Of a stretch of 64,000 bases of DNA, positions 10,090-24,500 are shown piece by piece. The DNA is taken from positions 78,988,355 to 79,052,354 of the forward strand of contig OZ020304.1 of the NCBI GenBank assembly GCA_963971305.1, read 5' to 3'. The notes below the pieces were generated by a model, which saw only the letters and a program-made list of their open reading frames with translations, did not search any database and was not told the origin of the DNA. Position 1 is the first letter of the stretch. Each line of letters begins with the position of its first letter. The position numbers were made by a program, and so were the translations under genes. Source of the stretch: Arcuatula senhousia. Taxonomy: Eukaryota > Mollusca > Bivalvia > Mytilida > Mytilidae.

Positions 10090-13000
10090 ACAGGAATGCC
10101 TTAGATCCAATAGTTGATTGCTTATGTAATGTATCCAAAATGTTTATCATTGCTTATGTAATTTAGATCCAATGTTTCATGGTTAATGAAATAGATCCAA
10201 TGGTTTATTGTCTATGTAATAGATCCATTAGTCCATTGCTAATGTTATATATCCATTGGCTTAAGATCAAATGGTTCATTGCTAATGTAAAGGGACAAAT
10301 GATTAATAGCTTTTGTAATAGATCCAACTATCATTGGTAATGTAAAAGATCCTTTAGTTCATTGCTAATGTAATATATCCATTGGCTTATGGCTTAAGTA
10401 ATATATCAAATGGTTCATTGCTAACGTAAAAGGACCAATGATTAATAGCTTTGTAATAGATCCAACTATCATTGGTAATGTAAAATATCCTTGACATTGC
10501 TAATGTAATACATCAAATAGTCGATCATTTGCTTATGTAAAAGATACAAATTTTCGTTGTTGCTCATGTAATTGATCCAATGGTCATTTTAAATGTAATA
10601 GACCTAATGGTTCATTGCTAATGTAATAGATCCAATGGTCATTGTTAATGTAATAGATCTAATGGTTCATTTGCTAATGTAATAGATCCAATGGTCATTG
10701 TTAATGTAATAGATCTAATGGTTCATTGCTAGTGTAATAGACCCAATGGTTCATTTCTAATGTTATAGACCCAATGGTTCATTGCTATTGTAATAGATCT
10801 AATGGTTGATTGCTAATGTAATAGATCTAATGGTTGATTGCTAATGTAATAGATCTAATGGTTCATTGCTAGTGTAATAGACCCAATGGTTCATTGCTAT
10901 TGTAATAGATCAAATGGTTGATTGCTTATGTAATAGATCTAATGGTTCGTTGCTAGTGTAATAGACCCAATGGTTCACTGCTATTGTAATAGATCTAATG
11001 GTTGATTGCTAATGTAATAGATTTAATGGTTCATTGCTAATGTAATAGATCCAATGGTCATTGTTAATGTAATAGATCTAATGGTTCATTGCTAATGTAA
11101 TAGATCCAATGGTCATTGTTAATGCAATAAATCTTATGGTTCATTGCCAATGTAATAGATATAATTTTTCATTGCTAATGTGATAGATCCAATGGTTCTA
11201 ATGTAATAGATCCATTCGTTGTTGCTCATGTAATTGATCCAATGGTCATTCTAAATGTAATAGATCTAATGGTTTATTGCTAATGTAATAGATCCAATGG
11301 TCATTGTTAATGTAATAGATCTAATGGTCATTGCAAGTGCAATAGATCTATTAGTTCATTGCCAATGTAAAAAATCCAATGTTTCAATGCTAATGTTATA
11401 GATCCAATGGTTCTAATGTAATAGATCCATTCGTTGTTGCTCATGTAATTGATCCAATGGTAATTCTAAATTTAATAGACCCAAAGACTCATTGCTAATG
11501 TAATAGATTTAATGGTTCATTGCTAATGTAATGAGATCCAATGGTCATTGTTAATGTAATAGATCTGATGGTTCATTGCTAGTGTGATAGATCCAATGGT
11601 CATTGTTAATGTAATAGATCCAATGGTTATTGTTAATGTAATAGATCTAATGGCTCATTGCTAGTGCAATAGATCTAATGGTTCATTGCTAATGTAATAG
11701 ATCCAATAGTCATTGTTAATGTAATAGATCTAATGGTTCATTGCTAATGCAATAGATCCAATGGTCATTGTTAATGTAATATATCCCATGGTTCTAATGT
11801 AATAGATCCAATGGTTCATTGCTAATGTAATAGATCCAATGGTCATTGTTTATGTAATAGATCCAATGGCCATTGTAAATGTAATGATATCCAATGGCCA
11901 TTGTTGATGTTATATATCTAATGATTCATTGCTAATGCAATAGATCTAATGGTTCATTGCTAATTTTATAGATCCAATGGTCATTGTAAATGTAATAGAT
12001 CTAATGGTTCATTGCTAATGCAATTTATCCATTCGTTATTGCTGATGTTATTGATCCGATGGTTCATTGCTGATGTAATAATTCCAATGCTTTATTGCAA
12101 ATGTAATTAGTCCTATGATTAATTGCTAATGTAATAGATCAAATGGGCCATCGCTAATGTAATAGATCCAATGATCATTGTTAATGTAATAGACCCAATG
12201 GTTAAAAGATAATGAAATTGGTCTTATTATTTGTAATAAAAGTATAGATCCAATGATTCATAGCTAATCTAATAGATGCATTAGTTTAAGACTAATGTAA
12301 CGTTTCCCTAATGGCCCATTACTGATGTAGTAAATCAAATAGTTCTTTGCTAATGTAATAGATCCATAGGTTTATGACTAGAGTAATAGATCGAATGGTT
12401 CATCGCTAAAGTAATAGATCCAATGGTTAAACGCTAATGTGATAGATCTAATGGTTCATGATCAGTGTAATAGATCCAATGTTTCATAGTTAAGGTAATA
12501 GATGTAATGGTTCATAGCTCATGAAATATATCGATCTGTTCATAACTTATCAGCAATGTAACATTGTATATCCATAGGTCATTGCTTATGTAATTGATTC
12601 ATAGCTTATATAATATACCCAATAGTTCATAGGTAGTGTAATAGATCCAATGGTTCGTGATGAATGTAATAGATACAATGGTTCATGGCTAATGTAATAG
12701 ATCCAATTGTTAATTGATCATGTAATAAATCCAATGTTTCATAGCTATTTTTATATTTTTTTGCAAAATAGACCCAATGGTTTATTGCTAATGTAATAGA
12801 TCCAATGGTTCATGATTGTTGTATTAGATCCAATGTTTCATGATTGTTGTAATAGATCCAATGTTTCATAGCTTATGTAAAAGATCCATCAGTTCATGGC
12901 TAATGTAAAAGACCCAATGGTTCGTAAATAATGTAACATATCTAGTGGTTTATCGTTAATGAAATGGACCAAATGGTTCATAGCTAACATAATAGACCCA

Positions 13001-14290
13001 TCGGTTCGTGGCTAACTTAATATATCTAATATTTCGGTTCTTATTTAACAGATTCGATGATTATTTGCTATTGTAAAACTAGATCCAATGTGCCGTTTAG
13101 CTAAGCTAAAAGATCAAATAACTGGATACTTATGCAATAATTCCAATGATTCATAGCTAATGTAATAGATCCATTGGATCGTGGCTAATGTTATATATCC
13201 AATAGTTTATTGCTAATGTAATAAATCCAATGGTTGATAGATAATGAAATTAGTCCATTGGTTCGTGATTAATGTAATAAACCCAATGGATCATAGCTAA
13301 TGTAATAGATCCAATGGTTCATATCAAAAGTAATAGATCAATCACTCCGTGGCTTAAGTCATACATCCAATGGTTAGGTAATTATGTAATAGATCAAATG
13401 GTTGCCCAATGTAATGTATCCAATGTTTCATTGCTAATATAAAAGATCATATAAATAAAATAGATTCAATATATGTGCTAATGTAATAGATCCAATGGTG
13501 TATGGTTAAAGAATAGATCCAATTTTTCATAACTGACGTAATGAATCCAATGATTTATAGCTTGAGTAATAGACCCAATGGTCCATTGCTAGTGTAATAA
13601 ACACAATGACTTAAATTACTACTGAAATAGGTCCAACAGTTCATTCTTATGTAATAGATATAAACACCCATTGCTCATTTTAAAGATATCATGGTTTTTT
13701 GTTCATGTAAAAGATCCAAATGCTCATTGCTATTGTAATATATCCAATGGTTTACTAATTTACTAATGTTAAAAGATCTAAAAGTTAATTGTTGATGTAA
13801 AAGAAATGAATGTTCTTTGCTGGTGTAATAGATCCCATGGTTCACTGCTTATTAAAGTGATAGATCAAAAGTTCATTATTAATGTAATAGTTCCAATGGT
13901 GCATTGCTATGCAATAGACCCAATGGTATAGCTCCCGACAGTTCATTGCTTATGTAATAGATCTGGAGAATAGATCACACGTTTATTTGCTATTGTCATA
14001 GATCCAAAGTGGCATTTCTTATGTAATAGATCTGGTGATTACCTTGTGCAATAGATCACTTGCTAAAGTAAAAGAATAGTTCAAGCGTTTATTTGCTATT
14101 GTTATATATCAAAAGGTGCATTGCTTATGTAATAGATCTGGTGATTTCCTTGTGCAATAGATCATTTGCTTAAGTAAAATAATAGATCAAACGTTTATTT
14201 GCTATTGTAATAGATCCAAAGGTGCATTTCTTATGTATTAGATCCAAAGTTTATTACTAATGTAATTTTTGTAATAGATCATTAAGTTTT
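10090..14290. repeat. Satellite array, about 28-bp unit, about 4.2 kb
   Basis: Some 150 head-to-tail units with consensus near GCTAATGTAATAGATC-CAATGGTTCATT (28 bp). The best-conserved part is TAATAGATC. From about 10.6 to 11.9 kb the units alternate: a CAATGGTCATTGT form (27 bp) next to a TAATGGTTCATTGC form (28 bp), giving a dimeric period near 55 bp. Towards the right edge (about 13.96-14.24 kb) a longer unit near 125 bp appears, marked by GATCTGGTGATT-CCTTGTGCAATAGATCA. Homogeneity is highest in the middle and falls at both edges, as expected for unequal exchange. No frame stays open. Function unknown. Confidence 0.95.
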
Positions 14291-16997
14291 AGACAATCTG
14301 ATTAAAATCAGATCTATTAAATGCTCCCTACTGTCACTGCATTGGGTTTTAGAGGACATCAATTAGATCCTGATTTCATTATTAAATGTAGGTCCATAGG
14401 TTTCAGAGGACTTTGAACATCAGCCTTTTGCAAATTCTATATTTCTTTGAAGTTTCAAACTAAAAAGCACTGCTAAATAAAATACACACAGCCCCTGTAC
14501 ATCTGAATAAAAACTGTGCTGTGTGACCACTATCTCAAAATTCATTACCTACACGTTCCTGGGATATGTCAATAGCATTAACCTACATGTTACTATGACA
14601 AGGACATAATATTGAAAGGGTGAAAAGGGAGGTAAATGATACAACATAGAACTTCAATAATTTTATTGTCCACGTATCAAATCTGACTTGACAATGTTTA
14701 TAGACAATATGTATATGGTGTATTTACAATCTGTAAGTATCACAGTTGATAAAAATACAATTAAAATCTAGATTATATATTACTTCATGTTAGATTTCAT
14801 ATATTGTAACAAGATATAAGGTACTGCTATAAATCACAAGTATTTGAGTCTTATTTCATATACAGAATGCATTTTCCCCGTTCAAAAATAAAGAAGAACA
14901 TGGGTGACCTCCGTTCTGAATGGACAATGACCTAATCTACAAATAATAGTGTACATTTGGAACAACCTAGGGTGCATATCACATCAATGACAATCATCAG
15001 GTTCTACCCCAAAAGTACAACTTTTTTCCTAATTAGGTTTCCCTGGGTTTTAATTTTGAGTGCTAGCATTCAATTTAAACAAGAGTAAATTTTTTTATTT
15101 CTTATTAAAAGCAACTTTATGTTATATGGTTTCTTGAGGAACAAGTGCTAAGCTACTACTGGGGCATATGCTTACCAAGTTTCATCAACCTAGGACCTAT
15201 AGGTCTTGAGATATGGAGGTGCTCATAAAACTTTTCCAAAAAGTTAACGCCGCTGCCAGTAAAGTAACACCTACATCCCGCTCTGCTTTGCAGGCTAGAC
15301 AAAAAATGATCCACTACAATTATTCATACATGTAGCATAACCATATACATTTTTTTATATACTTTTAACATATATTAACCAAACACCTGTCTACATGTTT
15401 TAGAAAGGTTTCACTGTATCAACAGTAAATCACATGATACATGTACAAAAAATTTCTTAAGATAATAACCTTGAGTCAAATACCTGTGAAAAGAATTACT
15501 GAAAGCAATTATCTTAGTCTAAATTATCATTAATGTATATGAAAAACTGAGAAAATAATTTCCTTTTACAGATATTAATAAGACATTCTTGTTCAACTAA
15601 TTGATGTAATGAAAAATATAAGCAACAATTGCATGGTTTACTATAACATAAATAAAATCATTTGAAATAAAATTAATATGCATGAGGTAAAAATTTAAAT
15701 GCTGAATCTACTGGTAGTAACGTTTTGCACTGATCTTGTAAAACTAGTATTGCACTTTGAAAAAGTTGGATCATATATTAATAATTCTACCTTTATATTT
15801 CTTATTAAAAGCAACTTAATGTTATATGGTTTCTTGAGGAACAAGTTTCCTAACACGTACAAATCTTGACAGTAAAAGATAAATATCTTAAATAAATCTT
15901 CTATAGGTTCTATAGTTAATATAGCATTGAATGTAAATAAGATAAAGCCAAGCTGAGCTAATGATAAGCTTTCTTATTCAATACACTCATATTGAACTAG
16001 CTGACATGATTCTTTGAAAACTTTTAGATGTCAATAATCCTTTTCTATGGTAAAAATCAAAAGGTTTAATGCATAAGATCTACATATGGTTATTGGAATG
16101 ATATCATACCCTGAAATGTTTTTAACAGTATTAAATCACAATGTCACAAACGGCCCTAAAATTCAAATTCGAGACCGCTACAAAATAGTGCTGCTAGAAT
16201 GGTCATAAGACTCTATACTTTATAAAATGTCATAAATTGTGCATGAATTGTTTAATCTTGTGAACAACAGAGACCTTAAAAGTAAGTGAATTTGTTAAAA
16301 AATCGCTATTTTTGAAATATTTAGCCTCTTTTTCTGTAAAAAATGATGAATATAATGTTGGTTGCATATTCTGACCAAAATTATTTTTTGGTTAAAATAT
16401 TCACTTTTAAGTAATAAATTAATAAACAAAAATCTATGTTGGTCAGAGCATGCGGCCACTTTTGATTTTGGCACAATGGTGGTGAAAAGGGTTGAAAAAT
16501 CGACAAAAATGAAGATTTTTCTAATTTTTCTAATATTTAGGGTGTCATCAAAGAAAACAGCACAATTTTATCATTAGAAAACTATTATATTTGTTAAATA
16601 TAGGTATTCTGTGAGTTATTTCCAAAGCATTCATCTAGATTTCTTAGACATGAAAAATCAGCCCAATTACAGGGCCAATTATGGGCCATTGTGAACATAC
16701 TCCTTTGTTTGTCTTGTCTAATTGAGAAGTAGGATGATATGTGAAATTGGTGTGCCTAAATCAAAATCCTTTTACAACTGGTCATTTTTTTGGGAATCAG
16801 CCACTAAATTTACAAACAAATCACCTTCAATTAGTTTTGTGTATAAACAAGGCTAGGCTTATGACAGTTTTTGGAAAACCTTTCCATAAATGGGAAAAGT
16901 CTTTTTATGATCCATTTGCAATCACAATTATAGCTATTTTCAAGGTGTTCATTGCATGTTAAAGAAACCAGTGCTGATAATAAACCGACAAAAAGCA
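14291..16997. other. Intergenic / possible PLEKHD1 3' region, small duplications
   Basis: No exon recognised. A segment of about 55 bp (CTTATTAAAAGCAACTT...GGTTTCTTGAGGAACAAGT) occurs at about 15100-15150 and again at about 15795-15845. At about 15235-15305 there is a right-end fragment (GCCGCTGCCAGTAAAGTAA, then GGCTAGACAAAAA) of the element family complete at 23743-24551. The remainder is AT-rich with nothing I can assign. Confidence 0.5.
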
Positions 16998-17000
16998 TAA

Positions 17001-17192
17001 GGGCTATTCCAGAAATAAATGTATGGGGGGATCGGAAGACACTTTTTTTATATACACACCATGCATAAAATTTTTTTTGTTTTCTCTCTTTATGTTGCAT
17101 TTGAGAAATATATAAAAATACCACCACCCATACAATTTTAATTATAGTGCCGTCCGACCCCCTCCCCCATACAATTAATTCTGGAATAGCCC
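17001..17192. mobile_element. PIF/Harbinger-like MITE, 192 bp
   Basis: Ends are GGGCTATTCCAGAAATAAAT on the left and, reverse complemented, GGGCTATTCCAGAATTAATT on the right, continuing into GTATGGGGGG...TCGG on both sides, about 37 bp of inverted repeat. TAA flanks both ends (16998-17000, 17193-17195). A 3-bp TWA duplication with a GGG start fits PIF/Harbinger. No coding sequence. Single ends of the same family occur at about 23938-23953 and 52189-52226. Confidence 0.85.
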
Positions 17193-18528
17193 TAATATAC
17201 ATTCTTATTATTAAGTAGGGAAATGTGTTAGCACGAAATATATGCATTAATTGTTAGAAAGGAGGTATCAATTATTTTCTATCAATTAATTTCAATCAAC
17301 ACATTACAATTGCACTTTCTATTCCCCTGCCCCCCATTATAACTCTTATAAATAAACAAAACAAGGCTGTATATTCCTTTCTGTACACAAACATCATAAG
17401 ATTTTAATAATTTATTGTATCAGTGATTATTAACAATAACAAAATATAACATTGATATGTCTTTCAATAACAGGTTAACGGCTCAATGATTGTTCACACA
17501 TGACAATCCTGTACAATTTGAGCAACTACCGGTATTAACAGGAACAGTAAAACTTATACATAATATTTTACAAATACACCATAAGCACCAAGAAAAATAC
17601 ATAAGATCTATTAAAAGCATCAAAGATTCTGTATAAATAAAACTGAGACATGCAAATTACATGGGACCAATTATTGACAATAAATAAATTCATTATATGC
17701 AACATAATGAAGGTGTTTGCAAAACATTTACCTGAATACGAGTAGTGATTAAGTTTTAATTGTTTATTATCTGTATTGAATCATTTTTATTTCCAAAAAA
17801 AAGTTGTGAAATTGGAAAGCACTTGCTAAAAATATGTTAGAGATTTGTAAAAATATCATGCATATTTGAAAAATATGAATCAATAACAAGAAATGCAACT
17901 AATAAAGGATTGCACCTTAAAAACTGTTGACTAATATATAACCTGCATGTAAGTATAATGGATTCAAGCACTATCTATCTGCTCTAAATCACACGTTATA
18001 TTTATTTCATGTTAAAACAAAAATGCACATGAAAAAACAAATTCTAACATTATGATAGAATATTACATAAATGTAAATGCAATCAGTTCCTTCTGTAATG
18101 ATAAATTAGGTGTTTATTTTGCTACATTGAAAATTGAAATGTAATATACATAATTAAGCTAAAAATCTGTATCCACAATAAAAAGATCAATTAACTTCCC
18201 CCGTAGAAAGAGATGTGGGAATTACACATTTTGACAAGACCAATATGTAGGCAAAATTCATATCATAAAAATTTAATTATGCATCTGAATACAAACCATA
18301 CTAAAACTGCAAAAAATTATCAGATCTTTTCATAGCTAATTTCTAGTGTAAAAAGTAAAATTAATGTGCCAAAAAGTTTTTAAAAAATTATCTCTTGTTT
18401 TCATTTGTTATAGGTTTGTCGAGACAAAAATAAAATAAATTGTAGTTTTTTTGTGTAAGAACATCATACAATATGTGGAAATACTACATTCAAAATTTAT
18501 AAAAATCAACTACAATTAACATCACAGA
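17193..18528 (-). other. Presumed PLEKHD1 3' untranslated region and flank
   Basis: AT-rich sequence following the PLEKHD1 stop codon. A minus-strand AATAAA at 17411-17416 would give a 3' UTR of about 1.1 kb; several other AATAAA-like sites lie between. No other gene seen. Confidence 0.4.
17411..17416 (-). terminator. Candidate PLEKHD1 polyadenylation signal
   Basis: AATAAA on the minus strand about 1.1 kb past the stop codon. Base composition is so AT-rich that closer or more distant signals (e.g. 14657-14662) cannot be excluded. Confidence 0.25.
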
Positions 18529-21500
18529 TCATAAATGTTCAGAAAAGACAAGTTTTGTACTTAATAGGGAAGCGTTAGGACTTATCAACACCCTAGAAGG
18601 GCTAGTTGGTGATGTTGGACTGGATAAGTCTCCTCCATCGCTGGTCGGACTTTTAATGTAGGTTGTCACAGCTCGTCGTGGGAGCTGTATCTTTAATTTG
18701 TCTTGTGTGGCAGATTTTACACGTATACCTAAAAATATAAAATTCAAAATTCTGACAACTGTCGAATATATATGATATTAATACTCCAGAATACATTTTT
18801 ATGGCTTTAAAGCAACACATAATTTTTTATAAAGATTATTTTAAAAATATATATACTAGTATAACCTAATTGAAAGCATTAGTTCATGCAAGCATTAAAT
18901 TGTAAAATTACTGTCCTTATATCATATGAATTAATACAACAGTATTTGGTTTTGTTTTTAGATTTAAGTACATTGTACATGTATTTAACATTCCTAAACC
19001 TAAATGTAAATCACTGGCAAATTTTCATATAAACAATAAGTTCAAGGTCATTGGTCTTTTATCAGCACATGTATAACAAAAATTCATTTCACTACGTAGA
19101 TGTTTAATCCATGCTAAAATACCAAACGTACAAAGTTTCATGAAGATCCGGTCTTCAAGAATTTGGGATACCAAGGATAATCTCCTGAAGCAAACAAGAA
19201 GACCAAAAATCATTAACATTTGAATAAAACTGCAATATTCATAAACTAAAAATAGGGCATGTAATGGGACATTAAATGATACCCCGCCACGTTATAATAT
19301 CAAAAGTTCATAAAATTTGATTACAAAGTTGCCCATCTCGAAAACTGTTTTTCGGATCATGCTGGAAATTGAACTTGACCTGTATTTTATTGTACTCAAT
19401 AGCTGTACAAAATATCAATTGAATCCCATGACGTGTTTTCAAGTTATTGGTCGGAAACTCAAAATTTCATAAAAAATTGATTTTTCAAAGTGGCCTATCT
19501 CGAAAACTATTTTTTGGATCATGCTGGAAATCGAACTTGACCTGTATTTTATTGTACTAAACAGCTGTGCAAAATATCATTCAAATCCTTTAACGCGTTT
19601 TCAAGTTATTGGTCGGAAACTCAAAATTTCATGAAATTTGATTTTTCAAAGTGGCCTATCTCGAAAACTACTTTTTGGATCATGCTGGAAATCGAACTTG
19701 ACCTGTATTTTATTGTACTTAACAGCTGTGCAAAATATCATTCAAATCCTTTGACGCGTTTTCAAGTTATTGGTCGGAAACCTTCGGGGGACGGACAGAC
19801 GGACGGACGGACGGACAGACACCGAAAAAAAAATGAGGGTATAATATAATACCCTGCCACTTCGTGTGGCGGGGTATAAAAACGGCAATAAAATCTATAC
19901 AAATGGTTCCTAGCCTAATGGTTAAACATTTAATTCAAATGAAAATATTATACAAGTTTCTGACATTTTTTTTATATTTTCTTGATTTCTCAAGATCAAA
20001 TCCTAGTATAATATTTTCAAATATAAATAAACTTAGGTTTTCTCATGAATTTATTAAACAAGCTTTTGAGATTCTAAGAATAATACATTGGCTGTGTAGA
20101 AAGGTTTGAATATCCAAATTATTGTAAATGAGAATCTACTTTTTAATTTCTTTTAATACTAGTATTAAATTCCAAAGCCAGGATTCATTTTTTTCTTTGA
20201 ACATCTTTTTGAGCGCAGTCAAAAATTTGAAATATTTTATAACTTAATTTTTATTGTACATGTAACAGCTTTTTCATTAATAAATTCATGGCTATACTAT
20301 ATAAATATAAAATGTAAAATTAATAAAGGTTAGTTTAATAATAATATGGGTAATACTAAACAGATATTAATCATCTTTCATGCATCTCCAAATCACCAAC
20401 TAGTTTTAATAAGTTTAATTATTTTTTTCTGTCATTGATATTTTTTATGCCACTATTGGTTGTTGAAAAATATAGGATTTAAGTTCATGCATTATTTTCA
20501 ATAACTCAAGATAAAATCTAATGTCAAATTTAAGTGCAGAAATATATTAATAAATATATATTTACCATTTTTAAGCTTAATTAACTCAATTACTAATAAA
20601 GGTGCTTGAAAGGTCTTAATCAATAAAAACAATGAGACAATCTTAAAGAAACACCAAACAATTTCAATAAATTATAGCTGTGTATTTTCAAGAAAGTTTT
20701 TAAGGACAAAAAATAAACTTCATCAATTTTTTTCTTGCTGAACAGAAATGGTTAAATAGCTGGATTTGATTGGCTGAGAGTTAGTTGGTGACGTGTGAAG
20801 ATGGTTGGACTTACGTTACAATGCTGTGGTCTGACTGAACAAATCAGTTACTGTTATCCCTGTAGTAAATGTATAATACTTGCCGTGCTTTTAATGTATA
20901 CAACATCAAAACAAAAGTCCAACTAAACATAAACATTTTGAAGAAAACAGAACAGAATGACTGAAAAAAATATGAATAGACCTTAAGAAACAAACATTGA
21001 AATATTGACAAATTAATGTACATGTATAAGGAGAATAGTTATTCTGCAGTTTTAGTACTGTTAATAAATTAAATATTGTTTTGTTTGGGACCACTACATC
21101 TAAACATGCATATAACATACACAAACTAAAATTTCTTAAAACGACATCCACACTTCCCCCATCTCGGTCAATAACACATAATGAAACAATAATATGACAC
21201 TATTAAAGTATGTATGCAAGATGCCAGGGTTCAACTAAAAGCTACAAAATTACCGAACACTGGAAATCAAGCTCATGAAATAAAGCTGTAAACAAAAACA
21301 ACAACACATTCCTGACAATTAGCTCACCTCTTCCCCATCGGAGAGCAGTTCTAATTATATAGCATTAAAATTCTGTAAAGTAAAATCTTGATTGTGGAGA
21401 AGGTTTAAAACACACCCAGAATATTGTCAAGCTTGTTCAAGAGTAAATACCAGTAAGGTAAACTTACATAGAAAACCTAACCAGTTTAAAAATGAACTTC

Positions 21501-24500
21501 ATTAGAAATCTAAATATGACCCAAAAAATATTTTAAAGAAAAAACATCATTTTACATGAGTACATACAACCTTCTAGTATTAGACAAAAGGCAAAGGGGA
21601 TGATTTTAATCCTGGACTGATAAATGATGAACTAAAAATGTCAAGGTTAGACACACTTCAAAATAGTTTTAAAACAGCAGAAATAGTAGTTTAAATACAA
21701 AGTTGAATATGGGTTAAAATTCAAGAGCAGAAAGAGATTAGGCCAAAATATTTCATACAGCCTAAACACAGAAAAAGCTGACAGAAAGAGTCATCTACAA
21801 AAAGCTGCTTAGTTTATTAAGCTCTATAACTTACTATTCGATTTGCGTCTGTCAAACTTCATGGTTTTTACCCTTCTAGCTATCGTCTTCCTGGCATGTA
21901 GAGAATTCTTCACAATCACTGGTTTATCTGAATCTATGGCAGCTTCCGTTGCTAAGTCTTCAAAGAATTCTGAAGTGATAGCAACAGGGTCAGATGAAGG
22001 TTAGAATTCAACGAGTATTAGTCCAAAAGACATGATACCCCACCTTTGAACTTTGAAACGTAGTATCAGCCTGAAGGACTGATGGATGAATGGACCCAAA
22101 CAACACATGCCCCTCTACTTTCATAGGTGGGGCATACAAATATCTTATTTCTTCTGCATGTGCATCTTATCATCTTTAATTGTTGCATCAAGTTATATTT
22201 GTTAACTTTTTTAACACAGTAATTGTTTAAACTCTATATACCAGTAGGTTTACCACAATGTCTTATGTATAGAATCTGTGATGCTGCCTTTGAGACACAT
22301 GTACAAATATTTAGCTTTGGTAAAGAGGTCCAGAAACTTTGTCATATGTACAAATATTTAGCTTTGGTAAAGAGGTCCAGAAACTTTGTCATATGGGTCT
22401 TTACTGCTTTAGTTAATGTCATAAGTGTTTAAACATACATGTATGAGTAAAGGAACAGGACCTTGGAGGTTTTAAAGAGTTTGTAGATTTATTTTTAGAT
22501 TTTAATGTTGGATTTCATTATCCCCGCGCTAGCGAAAGCGGGGGGATAATGTTTTACTGTTCGATGTATGTTAGATATTGCGTTAATGTCCGGGATAATC
22601 TCTGTAACCACTGGGAGTAGAAAGATGAAATTTAATCATTGATTGCATTGTGGGTGGGGACTGTGCCGAAGGTTTCAGAATTTTGATATGGCCCCTTGGG
22701 GCTGGGCTGCATAGGTAGCCGAAGGGCACATTATTCCTTCGTCACACAACTCCTCCCAGGTTATTTGGAATACCGAACTGAAACTTGGCTCAGTAGTTGC
22801 ACTATGGATGTAGATTCTGCCGAAGGTTTCAGAATTTTGATATGGCCCCTAGGGGCTGGGCTGCCTAGGTAGCCTAAGGGCACATTATTCCTTTGTCACG
22901 CAACTCCTCCCAGGTTATTTGGAATGCCGATCTGAAACTTGGCTCAGAAGTTGTACTATGCATGTAGATTCTGCCAAAGGTTTTGGAATTTTGATATGGC
23001 CCCCAGGGGCTGGGCTGAATAGGTAGCCTAAGGGCACATTATTCCTTCTTCACGCAGCTCCTCCCAGGTTATTTAGAATACGGAACTGAAACTTGGCTCA
23101 GTAGTTGCACTATGGATGTAGATTCTGCCGAAGGTTTCGTAATTTTTATAATGTGCTCTTAGGGGATGGGCTGCATAGATAGCCTAAGGGCACATTCCTT
23201 CCTCATGCATAATTCTTTACATTACTATCACTCCTACTGCCAGGGAGAAGTCTCATATTAATATATATACATTTGATAGTATTAGTAATGCTCATTATAG
23301 TGATAGTTTATTTCTTTCAATTATTTGCCCTTATACTATCAAACACCAGAGTAGCGCGGGGATATGCAGCGTGGCTGCTTCGACTAGTTTCATATTATTT
23401 TTAAGAAACAACTAAATTTTTAAGTTGTTTTTCTTTAAAACTAAGATTAGTTATAATTAGAAATTACTTTTAAGATTTTTCACATTAATTTTCATTTCTT
23501 CTTTAACATCATGCTCTATGTTAGGAGTCTGGAATGTAACTGCCGTGTCTAAACAATCCAACGATTTGTTGGCATTACGTAGCTTCTTTTCTGCCGCCAG
23601 TCTGGCCATCACTTCCTCCTACAAAGAAAGAAATTCTGTATCTCAGACTTGTAAAAAAAATAACTGATCTCTAAGACATCTATATACATGTATTGTATAA
23701 AACATATCATCATATCTAAATAATATGAACAATGTTTGAAGTTAACAAGAGTTAACACTAAAGTATGTCTCCTCTGCTGGCACCATGGGAATACCTACTT
23801 ATTCAACTATACATTTATTAATTCTTGACATTTTTCTGTGGTCCAACTAAAATGATTCTAGATATCATAGTCACTGAGAAACAGACTTAACATAAAAGAC
23901 TGAAGCAAAAAAAAACAATATTAAACTAGTCTTTTTTCTGGAATAGCCCTAAGTTCACAGAGTCACTGGAGCGTGAAAATGGGGTCAGGGTCACACTGCA
24001 TGGTGACAGTTGTGTAGACCGTAACCTCAACTGTCTGTATACCAAAGATCAGATGCCAAGCTATTATACTTTTCAAGAAATTCATTTTCCAAAAAAGTCT
24101 TACAAAGAAGTTTTCAGCCTGAAAAAAGATCTAAATTCACAGAGTCACTGGAGCCTGAAAATGGGGTCAGGGTCACCTGGAATGGTGACCGTTGCGTAGA
24201 CAATAACCTGAACTGTCTGTATACTAAATATCAGATGCCTAGCTATTATACTTTTCATGTAATTCATTTTCCACAAAAGTCTTACAAAGAAGTTTTCAGC
24301 CTGAAAAAAGATCTAAGTTCAGAGTCACTGGAGCGTGAAAATGGGGTCAGGGTCATACGGCGTGGTGACAGTTGCGTAGACCATAACCTGAACTGTCTGT
24401 ATACCAAATATCAGATGCTTAACTATTATACTTTTCAAGTAATTCATTTTCCACAAAAGTCTTACCAAAAAGTTTATGACGCCGCTGCAGCCGCCGGAAA

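Noticed and set aside
10090..14290. CRISPR-like array of short repeats
   Set aside because: Units are directly head-to-tail with no unique spacers, vary in sequence, and the surrounding genes are spliced animal genes.
16831..17247. Minus-strand frame of 138 codons
   Set aside because: Spans a Harbinger-like MITE and its flanks; no protein-like conservation and no start context.
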